Part shown: piece by piece, positions 1 through 9,174 of the stretch | Numbering within the stretch: position 1 is the first letter of the stretch | How the letters are laid out: the number at the start of each line of letters is the position of its first letter | DNA from: Patescibacteria group bacterium UBA5194 | GTDB taxonomy: Bacteria; Patescibacteriota; Gracilibacteria; BD1-5; UBA6164 | Direction of reading: 5' to 3' | Length of the DNA stretch: 14,330 nucleotides | Assembly: GCA_002412935.1 (NCBI GenBank) | Contig: DHWA01000046.1 | Location: 1 to 14,330, forward strand | Program-made: the position numbers and the translations under genes | Notes under the pieces: model-generated | What the model saw: only the letters and a program-made list of their open reading frames with translations | Told to the model about the DNA's origin: nothing | Database searches by the model: none

Positions 1-28
1 TGTCATTCCGGACTTGATCCGGAATCTC
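1..28. repeat. Short hairpin intergenic repeat, half element at the window edge
   Basis: The first bases form a near-perfect hairpin: arms ATTCCGGA (5-12) and TCCGGAAT (18-25) around the loop CTTGA. It begins with TGTCATTC, the same eight bases that open the larger inverted-repeat element at 6474. Sequences of this shape are common dispersed, non-coding intergenic repeats in bacteria. No matching right-hand end (ending in GAATGACA) is seen before the gene start at 83, so this is either a solo half element or one cut by the window boundary. The bases from 29 to 82 are AT-rich leader with no gene. Confidence 0.55.
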
Positions 29-82
29 TAGCAAGATAAAACATAATTAAAAACAAAACCACTTAATACTTAATACCTACAA

Positions 83-2653
83 ATGATTTACAACAACTTT
101 TCGAATTGCCATACGAAAGTACTTATTAATACTGAAAACAAAATAAAAGAAATCTGATTAAAAGATTTAAGAGTTGAAGATGTTTTTTTAGAAGTTTTAA
201 ATATATGAGAAAACTGAATAAAAGAAATTTTTAATTTATATGGTATAAATGAAAAATTGGCTTTAGAAATAATAAATAAATGAATATTTAACGAAAAAAT
301 TGATGCAAGAAAATGAATCTATTCATGACTTAATAAAAATTTTAAAGATATAATACTATGAAGTGTAAAAATAGCTGCTTCATTCTCAAAAGAAAAAGCA
401 AGTTTAGAAGATCTACTTCTATCTATGCTTAAAAATGATGTTTGGTTATCTAAATTATTAGACTATGTATGAATAAATCCTAGTGATTTAGAACAAAATC
501 TAGAAGATCTAAACAAGATTTGAAGTATAGATTGACTTGCAAAATGAAATATCATAAATTGAAGTATAGAAGACTGAATGAATAAACTTATTTGAGCTAT
601 TACTGAAAATCTATTTATATGAATGGAAGATGTAGAAACTCCTTTTGATAACAATAAAAATCCTAATACTGATAAATCAAAAAAAGAATCTGAAACTCCT
701 GCACTAGATTTTTTCTCTACAGACTTAACAGCTGAAGCCCGTGCGGGAAAACTTGATAGAGTTATATGAAGAGCTGATGAGATCGAGAGACTTATTGCAA
801 TACTAAACAGAAAAACAAAAAATAATCCTTGTCTTGTTTGAGATCCTTGAGTTGGTAAAACTGCCGTTATAGAATGATTAGCAACAAGAATTGTAAATTG
901 AGATGTTCCCTTCTCAATGAAAGATAAAAAAATATTTGCACTAGATATGTCTATGCTTGTTGCTTGAACAAAATATAGATGAGAATTTGAAGCTCGTATA
1001 AAACAAATTATAGAAGAAGCTTCAAAAGTAGAAAATGAAGTGATTTTATTTATAGATGAAATACACACTATAATTTGAGCTTGATCAGGAGAATGAACTC
1101 TAGATGCTTCAAATATACTTAAACCAGCAATGTGAAGATGAAAAATCAGAGTTATATGAGCTACAACTTTAACAGAATATCAAAAATATATAGAAAAAGA
1201 CTCAGCATTAGAAAGGAGATTCCAAAAAATCAATGTACTAGAACCTTCAAGAGAAATAGCTTTAGAAATAATAAGCTGATTAAAAGATGTATTTGAAGAA
1301 TACCATAATCTAAATATATTACCTGGAGCAGTTGAGGAATCTGTAAACCTATCTATGAGATATATAACTGATAGATACTTGCCAGATAAAGCTATTGATC
1401 TGATTGATGAAGCTTGTAGTCTAAAAAGTATGAAATACAATATAGATGAAGAAGAAATCGTTAAATTAAAAGAAAAAGTTGCAGAATTACAAAAAAAGAT
1501 TGAACAAGCAGTAGTAAACAGTCAATATAAAAAAGCCGTATGATTAAAACAAGAACAAAAAGACTTAGAAGAAAAAATCCAAACACTAAAAAGAAAATTT
1601 AGTATTCCTAAAGAAAAAAGATTAAATGTAGATGCTAGCGATATACAAAGAGTATTAAGTATAGCAACTTGAATACCAACAGAAAATCTTAGTTCAAAAG
1701 AAATAGAAAAACTTAAATTACTACCTAGTAATTTAAAATCAAAAATTATATGACAGGATGATGCAATTGATTCAATTATAAAATCAATTATGAGAAGCAA
1801 AGCTTGAATTTGAAATCCAAATAGGCCACTTTGAAGCTTTTTATTTCTATGACCTACATGAGTTTGAAAAACTGAACTTGTTAAAATCTTATCTAAAGAA
1901 TTTTATTGAAATGAAACAAGTCTAATAAAAATTGATATGAGTGAATACTCAGATAAGACAAGTGCAAATAAACTTATATGAGCTTCAGCATGATATGTAT
2001 GATATGAAGAATGATGACTATTAACAGAAAAAGTAAGAAAAAAACCATACAGCATAGTACTTTTTGATGAAATAGAAAAATGAGATTTAGAAGTCTATAA
2101 TTTACTTCTACAAATTTTAGAAGATTGAATATTGACTGATAATAAATGAAGAAAAATAAATTTCAAAAACACTATTATAGTGATGACAAGTAATATTTGA
2201 CAAGATGAATTCAAAGAAAAAGCAAGTATGATTTGATTTAATATAAGTGATACTGAGGAAGAAAAAGTTATGCAAGATTTTGACAAAGCTCGTGAAAAAA
2301 TAGTATGAAATTTATCTGAATATTTTCCAACAGAATTTATAAATAGAATTGATAAAATTGTTGTTTTTAATCCCCTTGATAAAGATAAAATCAAAAAAAT
2401 TGTTAAATTACAATTAGATGAATTAGCAAAAAGACTCAAATCAAAAGATATTGATCTAGTATATGATATAAAAATAATAAATAGTATTACTAAAAAAGTA
2501 TATAATCCAGAATTCTGAGCTAGAGAAGTAAGAAGATTTATAATAAATAATATAGAAGATCAAATTGCTGAGATACTTATTTGATGAACTAAAAAAACAG
2601 ATATTTTTGAATTAATTGTTGAAAAAGACAAAATAATTGTAAAAAATAAATAA
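83..2653 (+). CDS. clpC: ATP-dependent Clp protease ATP-binding subunit, ClpC/ClpA type
   Basis: An 856-aa class I Clp/Hsp100 ATPase, a cytoplasmic hexameric unfoldase that feeds substrates to ClpP. An N-terminal region of about 160 residues has two helical repeats resembling Clp_N. The first AAA+ module has Walker A GDPGVGKT (residues 253-260) and Walker B FIDE (D325, E326). A charged coiled-coil segment follows at about 450-520. The second AAA+ module has Walker A GPTGVGKT (590-597) and Walker B LFDE (D662, E663). The tripeptide IGF at 717-719 sits where ClpA and ClpC carry the ClpP-docking loop, so a ClpP partner is expected; one is encoded at 6634-7242. I count about 53 of 58 glycines as TGA, including the Walker A glycines. 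No Shine-Dalgarno is present; the ATG was chosen because it opens the frame and a TACTT lies 11 nt upstream. The family is certain. ClpC rather than ClpA is a judgement based on the middle region. Confidence 0.95.
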
Positions 2654-2671
2654 CTCTTTTTGCATTTTTTC

Positions 2672-2699
2672 TTGATAAAAGTAAAAACTTAAATATTAT
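2672..2699 (+). promoter_or_regulatory. Candidate sigma70-type promoter for the exported-protein pair
   Basis: TTGATA (2672-2677) is separated by 16 nt from TATTAT (2694-2699), and the start codon at 2730 lies 30 nt further on. The spacing is acceptable and the position is right for the gene at 2730. In DNA this AT-rich, such matches also arise by chance. No hairpin terminator is visible between the stop of the upstream ATPase gene and this site. Confidence 0.4.
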
Positions 2700-2729
2700 A
2701 GATAAAATAAACATTTAAAGTCATAAAAA

Positions 2730-4310
2730 ATGAGAAAAAATAAATTATCCATTTTTACATTATATCTCTTTTTTCTTTTATCATTTTTCTTTCATCTAAT
2801 AAAAGTAGATGCTTTTTTAGATGAAGATTCTTGACTTGATTTATATAACAATATTGAGTCTGGAATAAATGATTTGGAACTAAAATATTATGAATCAAAT
2901 ATAACAAATTGATGAGAATTAACTATAGCAGAAAGAATTACTATTATGGCTTGAGTTCCATGTATAGATGAATCTATTACCATGGAAGACTTCAATAAAA
3001 TTGCATCTTGAGATACTCTTACATTATCAAATTTAATACTTGCTGATTGTAAAGATGATAATTGAGAAAAAATAGATATAAACCTTATAAATAATTTAAT
3101 TAATGTAATAATTAAATTAAGTAAAGAATCTAAAGCAAATGCTGAAGAAAAAACTAAAATTACTTACAATATTGCTAGATTAGGATTATATAGTGATTGA
3201 AATACTGATAATTCACCATATGATATAATAAAAGATCTAGAAGATATAAATTGAATAATTTTCTCACTTACAGATGATACAAAATATAAATGAACAGATA
3301 CAATAAGATTAAGTAATTTTTTCTCATCACTCAATACTGCTTCACCTACTAATACTTCAACTACTACTTCAACTAATACTGCTTCACCTATTAATACTTC
3401 AACTACTACGGACTGATATACTTGTATTGATAGTTCAAGTAATAATTTAAGTTGATTAAATAATTCTACATTAGAAACATTACTAAGTAATATAGAAGAT
3501 AATTGAACATCTACTTACAATTCTTCATCATGAGTTACTCAAATATGAAACAATAATAATGGTTGAACAACTGCTTCCTATCCTAAAATATGAGGGGATT
3601 TAATAGAAATAAATTCTCCAGATATCAATGAAGATAGTTCAAATTGTAGTGATTTCTTCTGTATAAAAATATTATATTCAAAATATGAACAAGACTTATT
3701 TTGATGATGAAAAAGTAAAGATAAAAGTATAGAATGACTCATTAAAAATTCAAATAATCATTTATATAAATATACTAATACTTCTTTGATACAACATCAA
3801 ATTACAATAGATAATTGGGAGTTATCTATAAAAAACCTTAAACTTAAAGATATTTTTAATCAAAATTTTATAGTACAGTCAAGAAATATACCTATAATGA
3901 ATGTAGATAAGAATAATGCTAAAGAAAAAACGAAAAAAGAAAATTCTCCTTTTTGATATAAAAGTCTTTTAGAATATTATTATAAACTTTATTGACTTGA
4001 CGCTGATAGAGCTAATAGTATAGATGATTTCGATAAAAAATTACCTGAAACTATTTCTATAAATGATTCATTATGATTATGAATATTCAATGCAACTGAA
4101 AGATATGACTCTTCATCTACTCATTCTGCAGAAAATAAAGAAGATGAATCATTTCTTAATAAACTTTTAACAACAAAACAAAGAAGTGACAATATTAGTT
4201 GATTATATTGATTATTTATAGAATTAGAAAGTTTTACAAATTCATTTGAACAATATGTTAAATGAGTTAATTTACAAGTAGTATCTATGGCAAAAAAAGC
4301 TTCTTGGTAA
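2730..4310 (+). CDS. Exported protein of unknown function with a Ser/Thr/Asn-rich repeat linker
   Basis: A 526-aa protein I do not recognise. A basic start (MRKNK) followed by about 17 hydrophobic residues up to roughly residue 27 looks like a Sec signal peptide with possible cleavage near VDA, so the product is probably exported or anchored outside the membrane. Residues about 200-230 form a low-complexity linker built from two near-identical 12-residue units rich in Asn, Thr and Ser, the composition of an extracellular spacer. Cysteines at VPCID, ADCKD, YTCID, SNCSD and FFCIK could pair outside the cell. A GGGK cluster (three consecutive TGA codons) lies mid-protein. No second clear membrane segment is seen. 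The next gene starts 39 nt downstream and also encodes a signal-peptide protein, so the two are probably co-transcribed. A surface or envelope role is inferred. Confidence 0.8.
3333..3410 (+). repeat. In-frame tandem repeat encoding a Ser/Thr/Asn linker
   Basis: Two 36-bp copies (3333-3368 and 3375-3410) are separated by 6 bp, giving a 42-bp period. They encode NTASPTNTSTTT and NTASPINTSTTT. The copies differ at only two bases (ACT to ATT in codon 6 and ACT to ACG at the end), which suggests recent duplication. The length is a multiple of three, so unit number could change by slippage without breaking the gene. Confidence 0.8.
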
Positions 4311-4349
4311 TAATATTTATTAATATTTATTTAATTTCTATTACTTTAA

Positions 4350-5630
4350 ATGAAAAATTTTTTTTTAATTATCTTTATACTTTTGATTATTATAGAATCT
4401 TCTTATGCAAGTGATGATTGCTCTTCTTCATGTACCATAAAAGATGCTCCTGCTGAAATATTACAGAAATTTATAGAAAATCAAAGAACTGTTTTGAGTA
4501 ATATAGCAAATGCTGTATCATGAAAAAAAGATACTACAGATTTAAAAACACTAGAAGCAAATTTTACACAATCAATTAATAATATAATAAGTTTTGATAA
4601 TTATTTTGAAAGTTTTAATTATATATTTTTAGAATTAACAACAACTGTTCCTGTTGAAATTAGAAGAGATAAAACAAAAATCGAAAATGAATTAACAAAT
4701 GTACAAAATCAAATAGAAAGAAGTATTAAAAGAAGATATTCATGAGTACAAATAACTAAAGATCAAGTATGTAATGGAATTGATAAAAAGGATAATTGTA
4801 ATCTAACCTGAAGTGTATTAAGTGTATTAACTGAACTATCAAAAAATAATTCAAATATACTTTCTCTATATGAAAATAGTATATTATGACAAAATACTAA
4901 AAAAGTAGATTTTATAATCGTTCCAAGTACTTTTTATGAAGATATGATAGTATCATACAATAAAAATACTTTAATGGACTGTTCAATGTGCGAATGATGA
5001 TTTTTTAAAAAATTATCAGACAGTATAAAAGCAATATCTGAAAATATCAAATATACCTGAAAAGCTACAAAGTATTGGATAGATGCTTGGAGTTTATTAA
5101 CATGAGATGTAAAAGAATCAGACTTAAGAAAATTAGAAAAAGATTTATTGATAAAAGAATTAGCTCGTCAATGATTAACAAGAGAACAGTCTGCAATTAT
5201 TCTAGAAAATCTAAGAAAATTTAATGATAAATGATGATTTTCAACAGAAAATAATTTCCTAGTTAATTCAATAAATTCTTGAAATAGTTTTGTTGTAAAA
5301 TTTATAAATTTTTTCGATGATGTACTTATTGCTATTCAAAATAATTCTGAAAATAAAAACAAAGATACTATAGAAATAAATGATTTACCTGCAGAAATAG
5401 ATAAAAAAGATGCAACATTAACTTTATATAAAGAAATGCAAAAAGTATATGAAAATCTAAATAATGCTGCCTGAATACAATCTATGATTGATGAAAAATC
5501 TATTGATAAATTAGTAAGAATTCATGCAACTTTAGCAAAACTTATATCAAATCTAGAAAAAACAGTAGAACCAGCTCAAAAAGTTTGTAATGATCAATGT
5601 TGATGAGTTTGAAATTGTATGGATTACTAA
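4350..5630 (+). CDS. Exported alpha-helical protein of unknown function with Cys-rich C-terminus
   Basis: A 426-aa protein I do not recognise. Residues 1-20 (Lys, then a run of Phe, Ile and Leu ending SSYA) form a clear signal peptide with a likely cleavage after YA. The mature N-terminus carries a CSSSC pair, and the extreme C-terminus has three more cysteines (VCNDQC, then GNC) just before the stop. Two internal pairs (QVCN/DNCN and MDCSMC) bring the mature total to nine. The rest is rich in Lys, Glu, Asn and Ile with long stretches predicted by eye to be helical. It follows the other exported gene after 39 nt, with no terminator or obvious promoter between them, so it probably shares its transcript. 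Paired cysteines suggest disulfides outside the cytoplasm. A periplasmic or surface partner of the upstream protein is inference only. Confidence 0.8.
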
Positions 5631-5666
5631 TTTTTGAATATTAAGGAAATACTAAAAAACTAACAT

Positions 5667-5672
5667 TATAAT
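5667..5672 (+). promoter_or_regulatory. Candidate -10 box upstream of methionine aminopeptidase
   Basis: A perfect TATAAT lies 32 nt before the ATG at 5705. No good -35 hexamer is found at 16-18 nt spacing, so this is only a partial promoter match. It is followed by two TACTT pentamers (5682-5686 and 5689-5693). Confidence 0.3.
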
Positions 5673-5704
5673 TTTACCTAATACTTATTACTTACCAATT
5701 ATAA

Positions 5705-6451
5705 ATGATAATAAATAAAAAAGAATTAGACCAATTGAAAAAAAATGCACAAATTCACCAAATAATTATTGATGAAATAAAAAAAATAGCATTGCCATGA
5801 GTTAGCACTTTAACTATTGATAATTTATGTTGAGAAATATGCCAAAAACACTGATATTTAGCATGATTTAAATGAGTTTATAATTTCCCTGCAAATATGT
5901 GTATAAGTATAAATGATGTAGTTGTTCATTGAGTTCCTAATAAAAATATTATTTTACAAGATTGAGATTTAGTTAAATTTGATTTATGAGTAAAAGATAA
6001 AAATATATGAATAAATACTGATTCTGCATTTGCTATGATTATATGAGATTGACCTAAAAATAAGGAAATAGAAAGATTTGTAAAAGTAAATAAAGATGCA
6101 TTATATAAGTGAATTGATCAATGTATAATATGAAATAGAGTTTGAGATATATGATTTGCTATACAAAAATATGTTGAATCTGCTTGATTTCATATAGTTC
6201 GTGATCTAACTTGACATTGACTTTGATATAAATTACACGAAAAACCATATATATATAATTATGGTAAACCTTGAACTTGAGAAAGATTAAAAGAAGGTAT
6301 GTTAATTGCCATAGAACCAATTATATGATTTAGTAGCTGAAAAATAACAGATAAATGATGATTTGAGTATTATATAGCTGATTGAAGTTTATGATGCCAA
6401 TTTGAACATACTGTTTTAATAACAGAAAAATGACCTGAAATAATTATATAA
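5705..6451 (+). CDS. map: Methionine aminopeptidase, type I
   Basis: A 248-aa cytosolic metalloprotease that removes initiator methionine from nascent proteins. The pita-bread fold motifs appear in order: VVHGVP (substrate-proximal His), KFDLG with D93, NTDS with D106, LTGHGLG with H171, AIEP with E204 and QFEHT with E234. D93, D106, H171, E204 and E234 correspond to the five dinuclear-metal ligands of the family, so the enzyme should be active. The first two ligands are 13 residues apart, against 11 in the E. coli enzyme, so there is a small insertion in that hairpin. Twenty-eight of 30 glycines are TGA, including those of the GHG motif. The length is normal for type Ia enzymes, and there is no N-terminal zinc-finger extension. 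It is usually an essential housekeeping gene. Confidence 0.97.
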
Positions 6452-6473
6452 CAAAAAAAAAATCTGAAAAAAC

Positions 6474-6566
6474 TGTCATTCTGAGCGATTAGCGAAGAAT
6501 CCCTTAAGCAATGTTTAGTGCATTTATTCAATTTAAAGGGATCCTTCGTAAAAACTCAGGATGACA
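6474..6566. repeat. MITE-like imperfect inverted-repeat element, 93 bp
   Basis: The ends are TGTCATTCTGAG (6474-6485) and CTCAGGATGACA (6555-6566), inverted repeats with one mismatch. A second inner pair follows: CGAAGAATCCCTT on the left and AAGGGATCCTTCG on the right, also nearly complementary, so the transcript could fold into one long stem with internal bulges. There is no coding capacity. Non-coding repeats beginning TGTCATTCTGAGCG are widespread in bacterial intergenic DNA. It lies just after the map stop and may end that transcript. Poly-A flanks both sides, so no target duplication can be defined. Confidence 0.75.
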
Positions 6567-6598
6567 AAAAATATTAGTTTATCAATGTTTACTTAATC

Positions 6599-6629
6599 AA
6601 AAAATCTCTTGAAATTCAAGAGATTTTTT
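6599..6629. terminator. Rho-independent terminator for clpP, potentially bidirectional
   Basis: A perfect 14-bp stem (AAAAAATCTCTTGA paired with TCAAGAGATTTTTT) closes a 3-nt loop at 6613-6615. Read leftwards, the hairpin begins 5 nt after the clpP stop and ends in a T run, a classic intrinsic terminator. Read rightwards it also ends in six Ts, so it could stop read-through from map and the repeat element. Confidence 0.85.
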
Positions 6630-6633
6630 GAGT

Positions 6634-7242
6634 TTAAGCATTTTTAATTATCTTATCTATAAGTCCATAAGCCAAGGCTTCCTCAGCTGTCATAAAATTA
6701 TCTCTATCACAATCTTTTTCTACTTGCTCAACTGATTTTCAAGTATGTTTAGCAAGTATCTTGTATAATCTATCTCATGTTTTTATTATATGTTCTGCTG
6801 CTATTCTTATATCAACAGCTTGTCATTCAGCTCATCCAAGAGGTTGATGAATCATAATTTCACTATGAGGAAGTGCAAATCTCTTTCATTTTTCTCATCA
6901 AGCAAGGATTATAGATCACATAGAAGCCGATAATCAAATAGAAACTGTATGAATTGGACATTTTACATATTGCATAACATCATAGATAGCAAGTCAAGCT
7001 GTGACATGTCAACCTGGACTATTTATATATATCGTAATTGGTAGTTTTGGATCAACTTTTTCAAGAAACAATAATTGAGCAATAACTGTATTTGCTACAA
7101 TATTATCTATAGCATCTCAAAGAAATACAACTCTATCTTCTAATAATCTAGAATAAATATCATAAACTCTTTCTCAAGATGGAGTCTTATCTATAACTGT
7201 CGGTATTAAAGTATTTGTTACTGGAAATATTTTTCTTGCCAT
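6634..7242 (-). CDS. clpP: ATP-dependent Clp protease proteolytic subunit
   Basis: A 202-aa serine protease that forms the tetradecameric degradation chamber capped by a Clp ATPase. The catalytic triad is visible: S107 in LSASMGS, H132 in MIHQP and D177 in EKDCDRD. Other family signatures are NSPGG (74-78), the GLAIYD segment and HTGKS near 166-170. The N-terminal 20 residues resemble the short axial-loop and propeptide region of other ClpPs. Thirteen of 16 glycines are TGA. The partner ATPase with an IGF docking loop is encoded at 83-2653. The gene has its own candidate promoter and ends in a strong hairpin, so it looks monocistronic. The ATG was chosen by alignment with the usual ClpP N-terminus; a TACTT lies 5 nt upstream of it. 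Confidence 0.97.
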
Positions 7243-7284
7243 TTTTAAAGTATTAAATAATATTAATTTTTAGTATTCTATAAT

Positions 7285-7312
7285 ATTTTATCATATATAT
7301 ATTTTTTATCAA
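7285..7312 (-). promoter_or_regulatory. Candidate promoter for clpP
   Basis: On the minus strand TTGATA (7312-7307) precedes TAAAAT (7290-7285) with 16 nt between, 42 nt before the clpP ATG. It uses the same -35 hexamer and spacing as the candidate at 2672. The rest of the 159-bp spacer (7243-7401) is AT-rich with only weak hairpins and no gene. Confidence 0.35.
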
Positions 7313-7401
7313 ATTTAATAAGTTTTATTGTATTGACAGTATTATAAAAATTTGATTTATAAAGTTTAAGGACTTATGTTTGATTAACAAAATATTTTAG
7401 G

Positions 7402-8433
7402 CTATTTTTTACTAGCTAACTGCCCACAAGCTGCATCTATATCATCTCACATAGTTGTTCTAATAGTTGATGGAACTCCATATTTTTCAAGTATATCTTG
7501 AAATTTTTCAATTATAAATCTAGGAGTTGACTTATAGCTTATGGAAGCTCATTCTCATGAATTATAAGGAATAAAATTGACATGTGCTAATTTCCCTTTT
7601 AAGAGTTCTCATAATTCTGAAGCTAATTTTATATTGTCATTAACTCAATTTATCATTATATACTCATAAAAAATCCTCTTATTTGTTTTAGCTACATATT
7701 CATCAAGTGATTTCATCAATTTATCTAAACTATAAGTTTGATCCACAGGCATTATAGATTTTCTTATCTCATCATTTGGAGCATGTAAACTTATAGCTAA
7801 ACTAGTTTGAGGAAAATCATCCCCAAATTTATTGATCCCTGGAATTATTCCACAAGTTGAAACTGTTACTCTCCTATTTGCTAGATTTAATTTCTTTTGA
7901 TTACAAATAATTTCGATAGATTTTTTTACATTATCATAATTCAAAAATGGCTCTCACATACCCATATAAACCACATTCCTAAGTATAGTTCATTCTTTAG
8001 TTAATAACTCTGCAGCATAATAAACTTGTTCAACTATTTCATAAAATTCTAGATTTCTTTTTAATCCCATTTTTCAAGTAGCACAAAAACTACAAGCCAT
8101 AGGACACCCAGCTTGACTAGAAACACATAAAGTATTTCTTCAAGTTAAGTGTCTCATAATTACAGCCTCAATAAATAAACCATCTTGAGTTTTAAAAAGA
8201 ATCTTGGTTGTTTGACCATTATCTGAAGTAACTATATTATCAGCAACAAGAGAATAATAAAAAAAATCTTGAGTCAAAAATTGTCTTAGATCTTTTGGAA
8301 TAGTTTGAATATCTGAAAAATCAGATACAAAATTCTTATAAATAGCATTTTCTATTTGTGCATACCTAAATGGAGGAAATTTGTTTTGTTTTAAAAAATC
8401 TTTCACAAGAATTTCATCATGAATCGAATTCAT
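7402..8433 (-). CDS. rlmN: 23S rRNA (adenine-2503-C2)/tRNA methyltransferase, radical SAM
   Basis: A 343-aa radical SAM enzyme that methylates C2 of A2503 in 23S rRNA and, in some bacteria, A37 of certain tRNAs. It has an N-terminal helical accessory domain (about 1-95). The CxxxCxxC [4Fe-4S] cluster motif in GCPMACSFC gives C110, C114 and C117, and the upstream C103 in LCVSS matches the first catalytic cysteine. GMGEP is the SAM-binding motif. The second catalytic cysteine is C336 in DAACGQL near the C-terminus, which together with the ACGQL ending marks RlmN rather than a Cys-poor relative. Glycine codon use differs from the neighbours: about 9 TGA to 11 GGN, against 28 to 2 in map. It is transcribed divergently from the pilin-like gene with a 102-bp shared upstream region. 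No Shine-Dalgarno is evident. Confidence 0.96.
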
Positions 8434-8488
8434 AAATAATAATTAATAATTAACATACCTTATTTTAAAAAAAATTTTGAAAAAAGAA

Positions 8489-8515
8489 AGTTTAATATAA
8501 AATAAGTTTAATATA
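8489..8515 (+). repeat. Two direct repeats in the rlmN/pilin divergent promoter region
   Basis: AGTTTAATATA occurs at 8489-8499 and again at 8505-8515, a 16-bp period, 21 nt before the pilin-like start. A TTGAAA at 8477-8482 and overlapping TATAAA/TAAAAT strings could form a promoter, although the spacing (13-15 nt) is short. The repeats may be a regulator site or chance in AT-rich DNA. The remaining bases of the 102-bp intergenic region hold no gene. Confidence 0.35.
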
Positions 8516-8535
8516 TTTATTTAATCATACTTCAT

Positions 8536-9174
8536 ATGAGATCTACAAAATCATGAACTACCATAATTGAAGCTATGATTGCTATGTTTATAGTTATAGT
8601 ATGAATAATATGAGTTTTTACTATATATACAAAATCTCAGAAATTAGCTACTTCTACAGAAAATAGAATAAAAGCAATTTCTATAGCTAGGGAATGAATT
8701 GAGGCTATGCAAAATATAAGAGATACTAATTGGATATTGTTTTGAGCAGATCCACAAAACTGTTGGAATGTACAAGATTATAATATTTGATGTTTATGAG
8801 ATAATTTAGGAAATAACAAAATTACTCCATGAGATTATAAAATATATAAAGATATAGATAATAGATGGAAATTAATATCTGGTAATGTTGCATCATCATT
8901 AGATTATAGTTCTTGAGCCTATAGAACCGATTATGAAGTAAAATTAGATCCGAATTGATTATATACTCAAAGTTGATGAACTTGATTAATACCTATTTTT
9001 ACTAGAAAAATCAATATAAGTTATCCTGAAGATACTAATTCAGACTTAGCTTTTAATCGTTTAGATGAAAAAATGCTTGTAAAATCTATAGTTTCTTGGG
9101 CTGATAATTCAAAAATATGATTTTATACAGTAAATTTAGAAAATCTGCTTACAAATTGGAAGAAAGATGATTAA
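8536..9174 (+). CDS. Type IV pilin-like / pseudopilin protein with prepilin signal
   Basis: A 212-aa protein with a class III prepilin leader: MRSTKSG, then TTIIEAM and a hydrophobic helix (about residues 8-33). Cleavage by a prepilin peptidase after Gly7 would leave a mature N-terminus with the conserved Glu at +5, as in PilV, PulJ and major pilins. Gly7 itself is a TGA codon (8554-8556). The globular part has two nearby cysteines (QNCWN and IGCLG) that could form a disulfide, and a conserved-looking motif NRIKAISIAREGIEAMQNIRD directly after the helix, typical of minor pilins in candidate phyla. No other pilus gene (ATPase, platform, peptidase) is in the window. A role in pili or secretion at the envelope is inferred. 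Its stop codon overlaps the end of the convergent large gene. Confidence 0.88.

Noticed and set aside
839..863. UGA as tryptophan (mycoplasma code) or selenocysteine
   Set aside because: The TGAs in this Walker A loop and in GHG, GMGEP and ASMG positions require glycine. Trp would destroy these motifs, and the density is far too high for selenocysteine.
463..1068. Standard-code open stretch on the minus strand inside clpC, and similar ones at 1180-1440, 1522-1800 and 2095-2439
   Set aside because: They lie opposite a well-supported Clp ATPase, have no family motifs and are low-complexity Ser/Phe/Ile-rich, as antisense of Lys/Glu/Asp-rich coding usually is.
7334..7357. Plus-strand promoter with a perfect TTGACA at 7334-7339 and an AT-rich -10
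   Set aside because: It points into the 3' end of rlmN in antisense; the next plus-strand gene is over 1.1 kb away. An antisense transcript is possible but unsupported.
7402..8433. rlmN as a pseudogene split into fragments by in-frame stops
   Set aside because: All the breaks are TGA, and reading them as Gly restores every catalytic motif in one frame; the same holds for clpC, map and the large gene.
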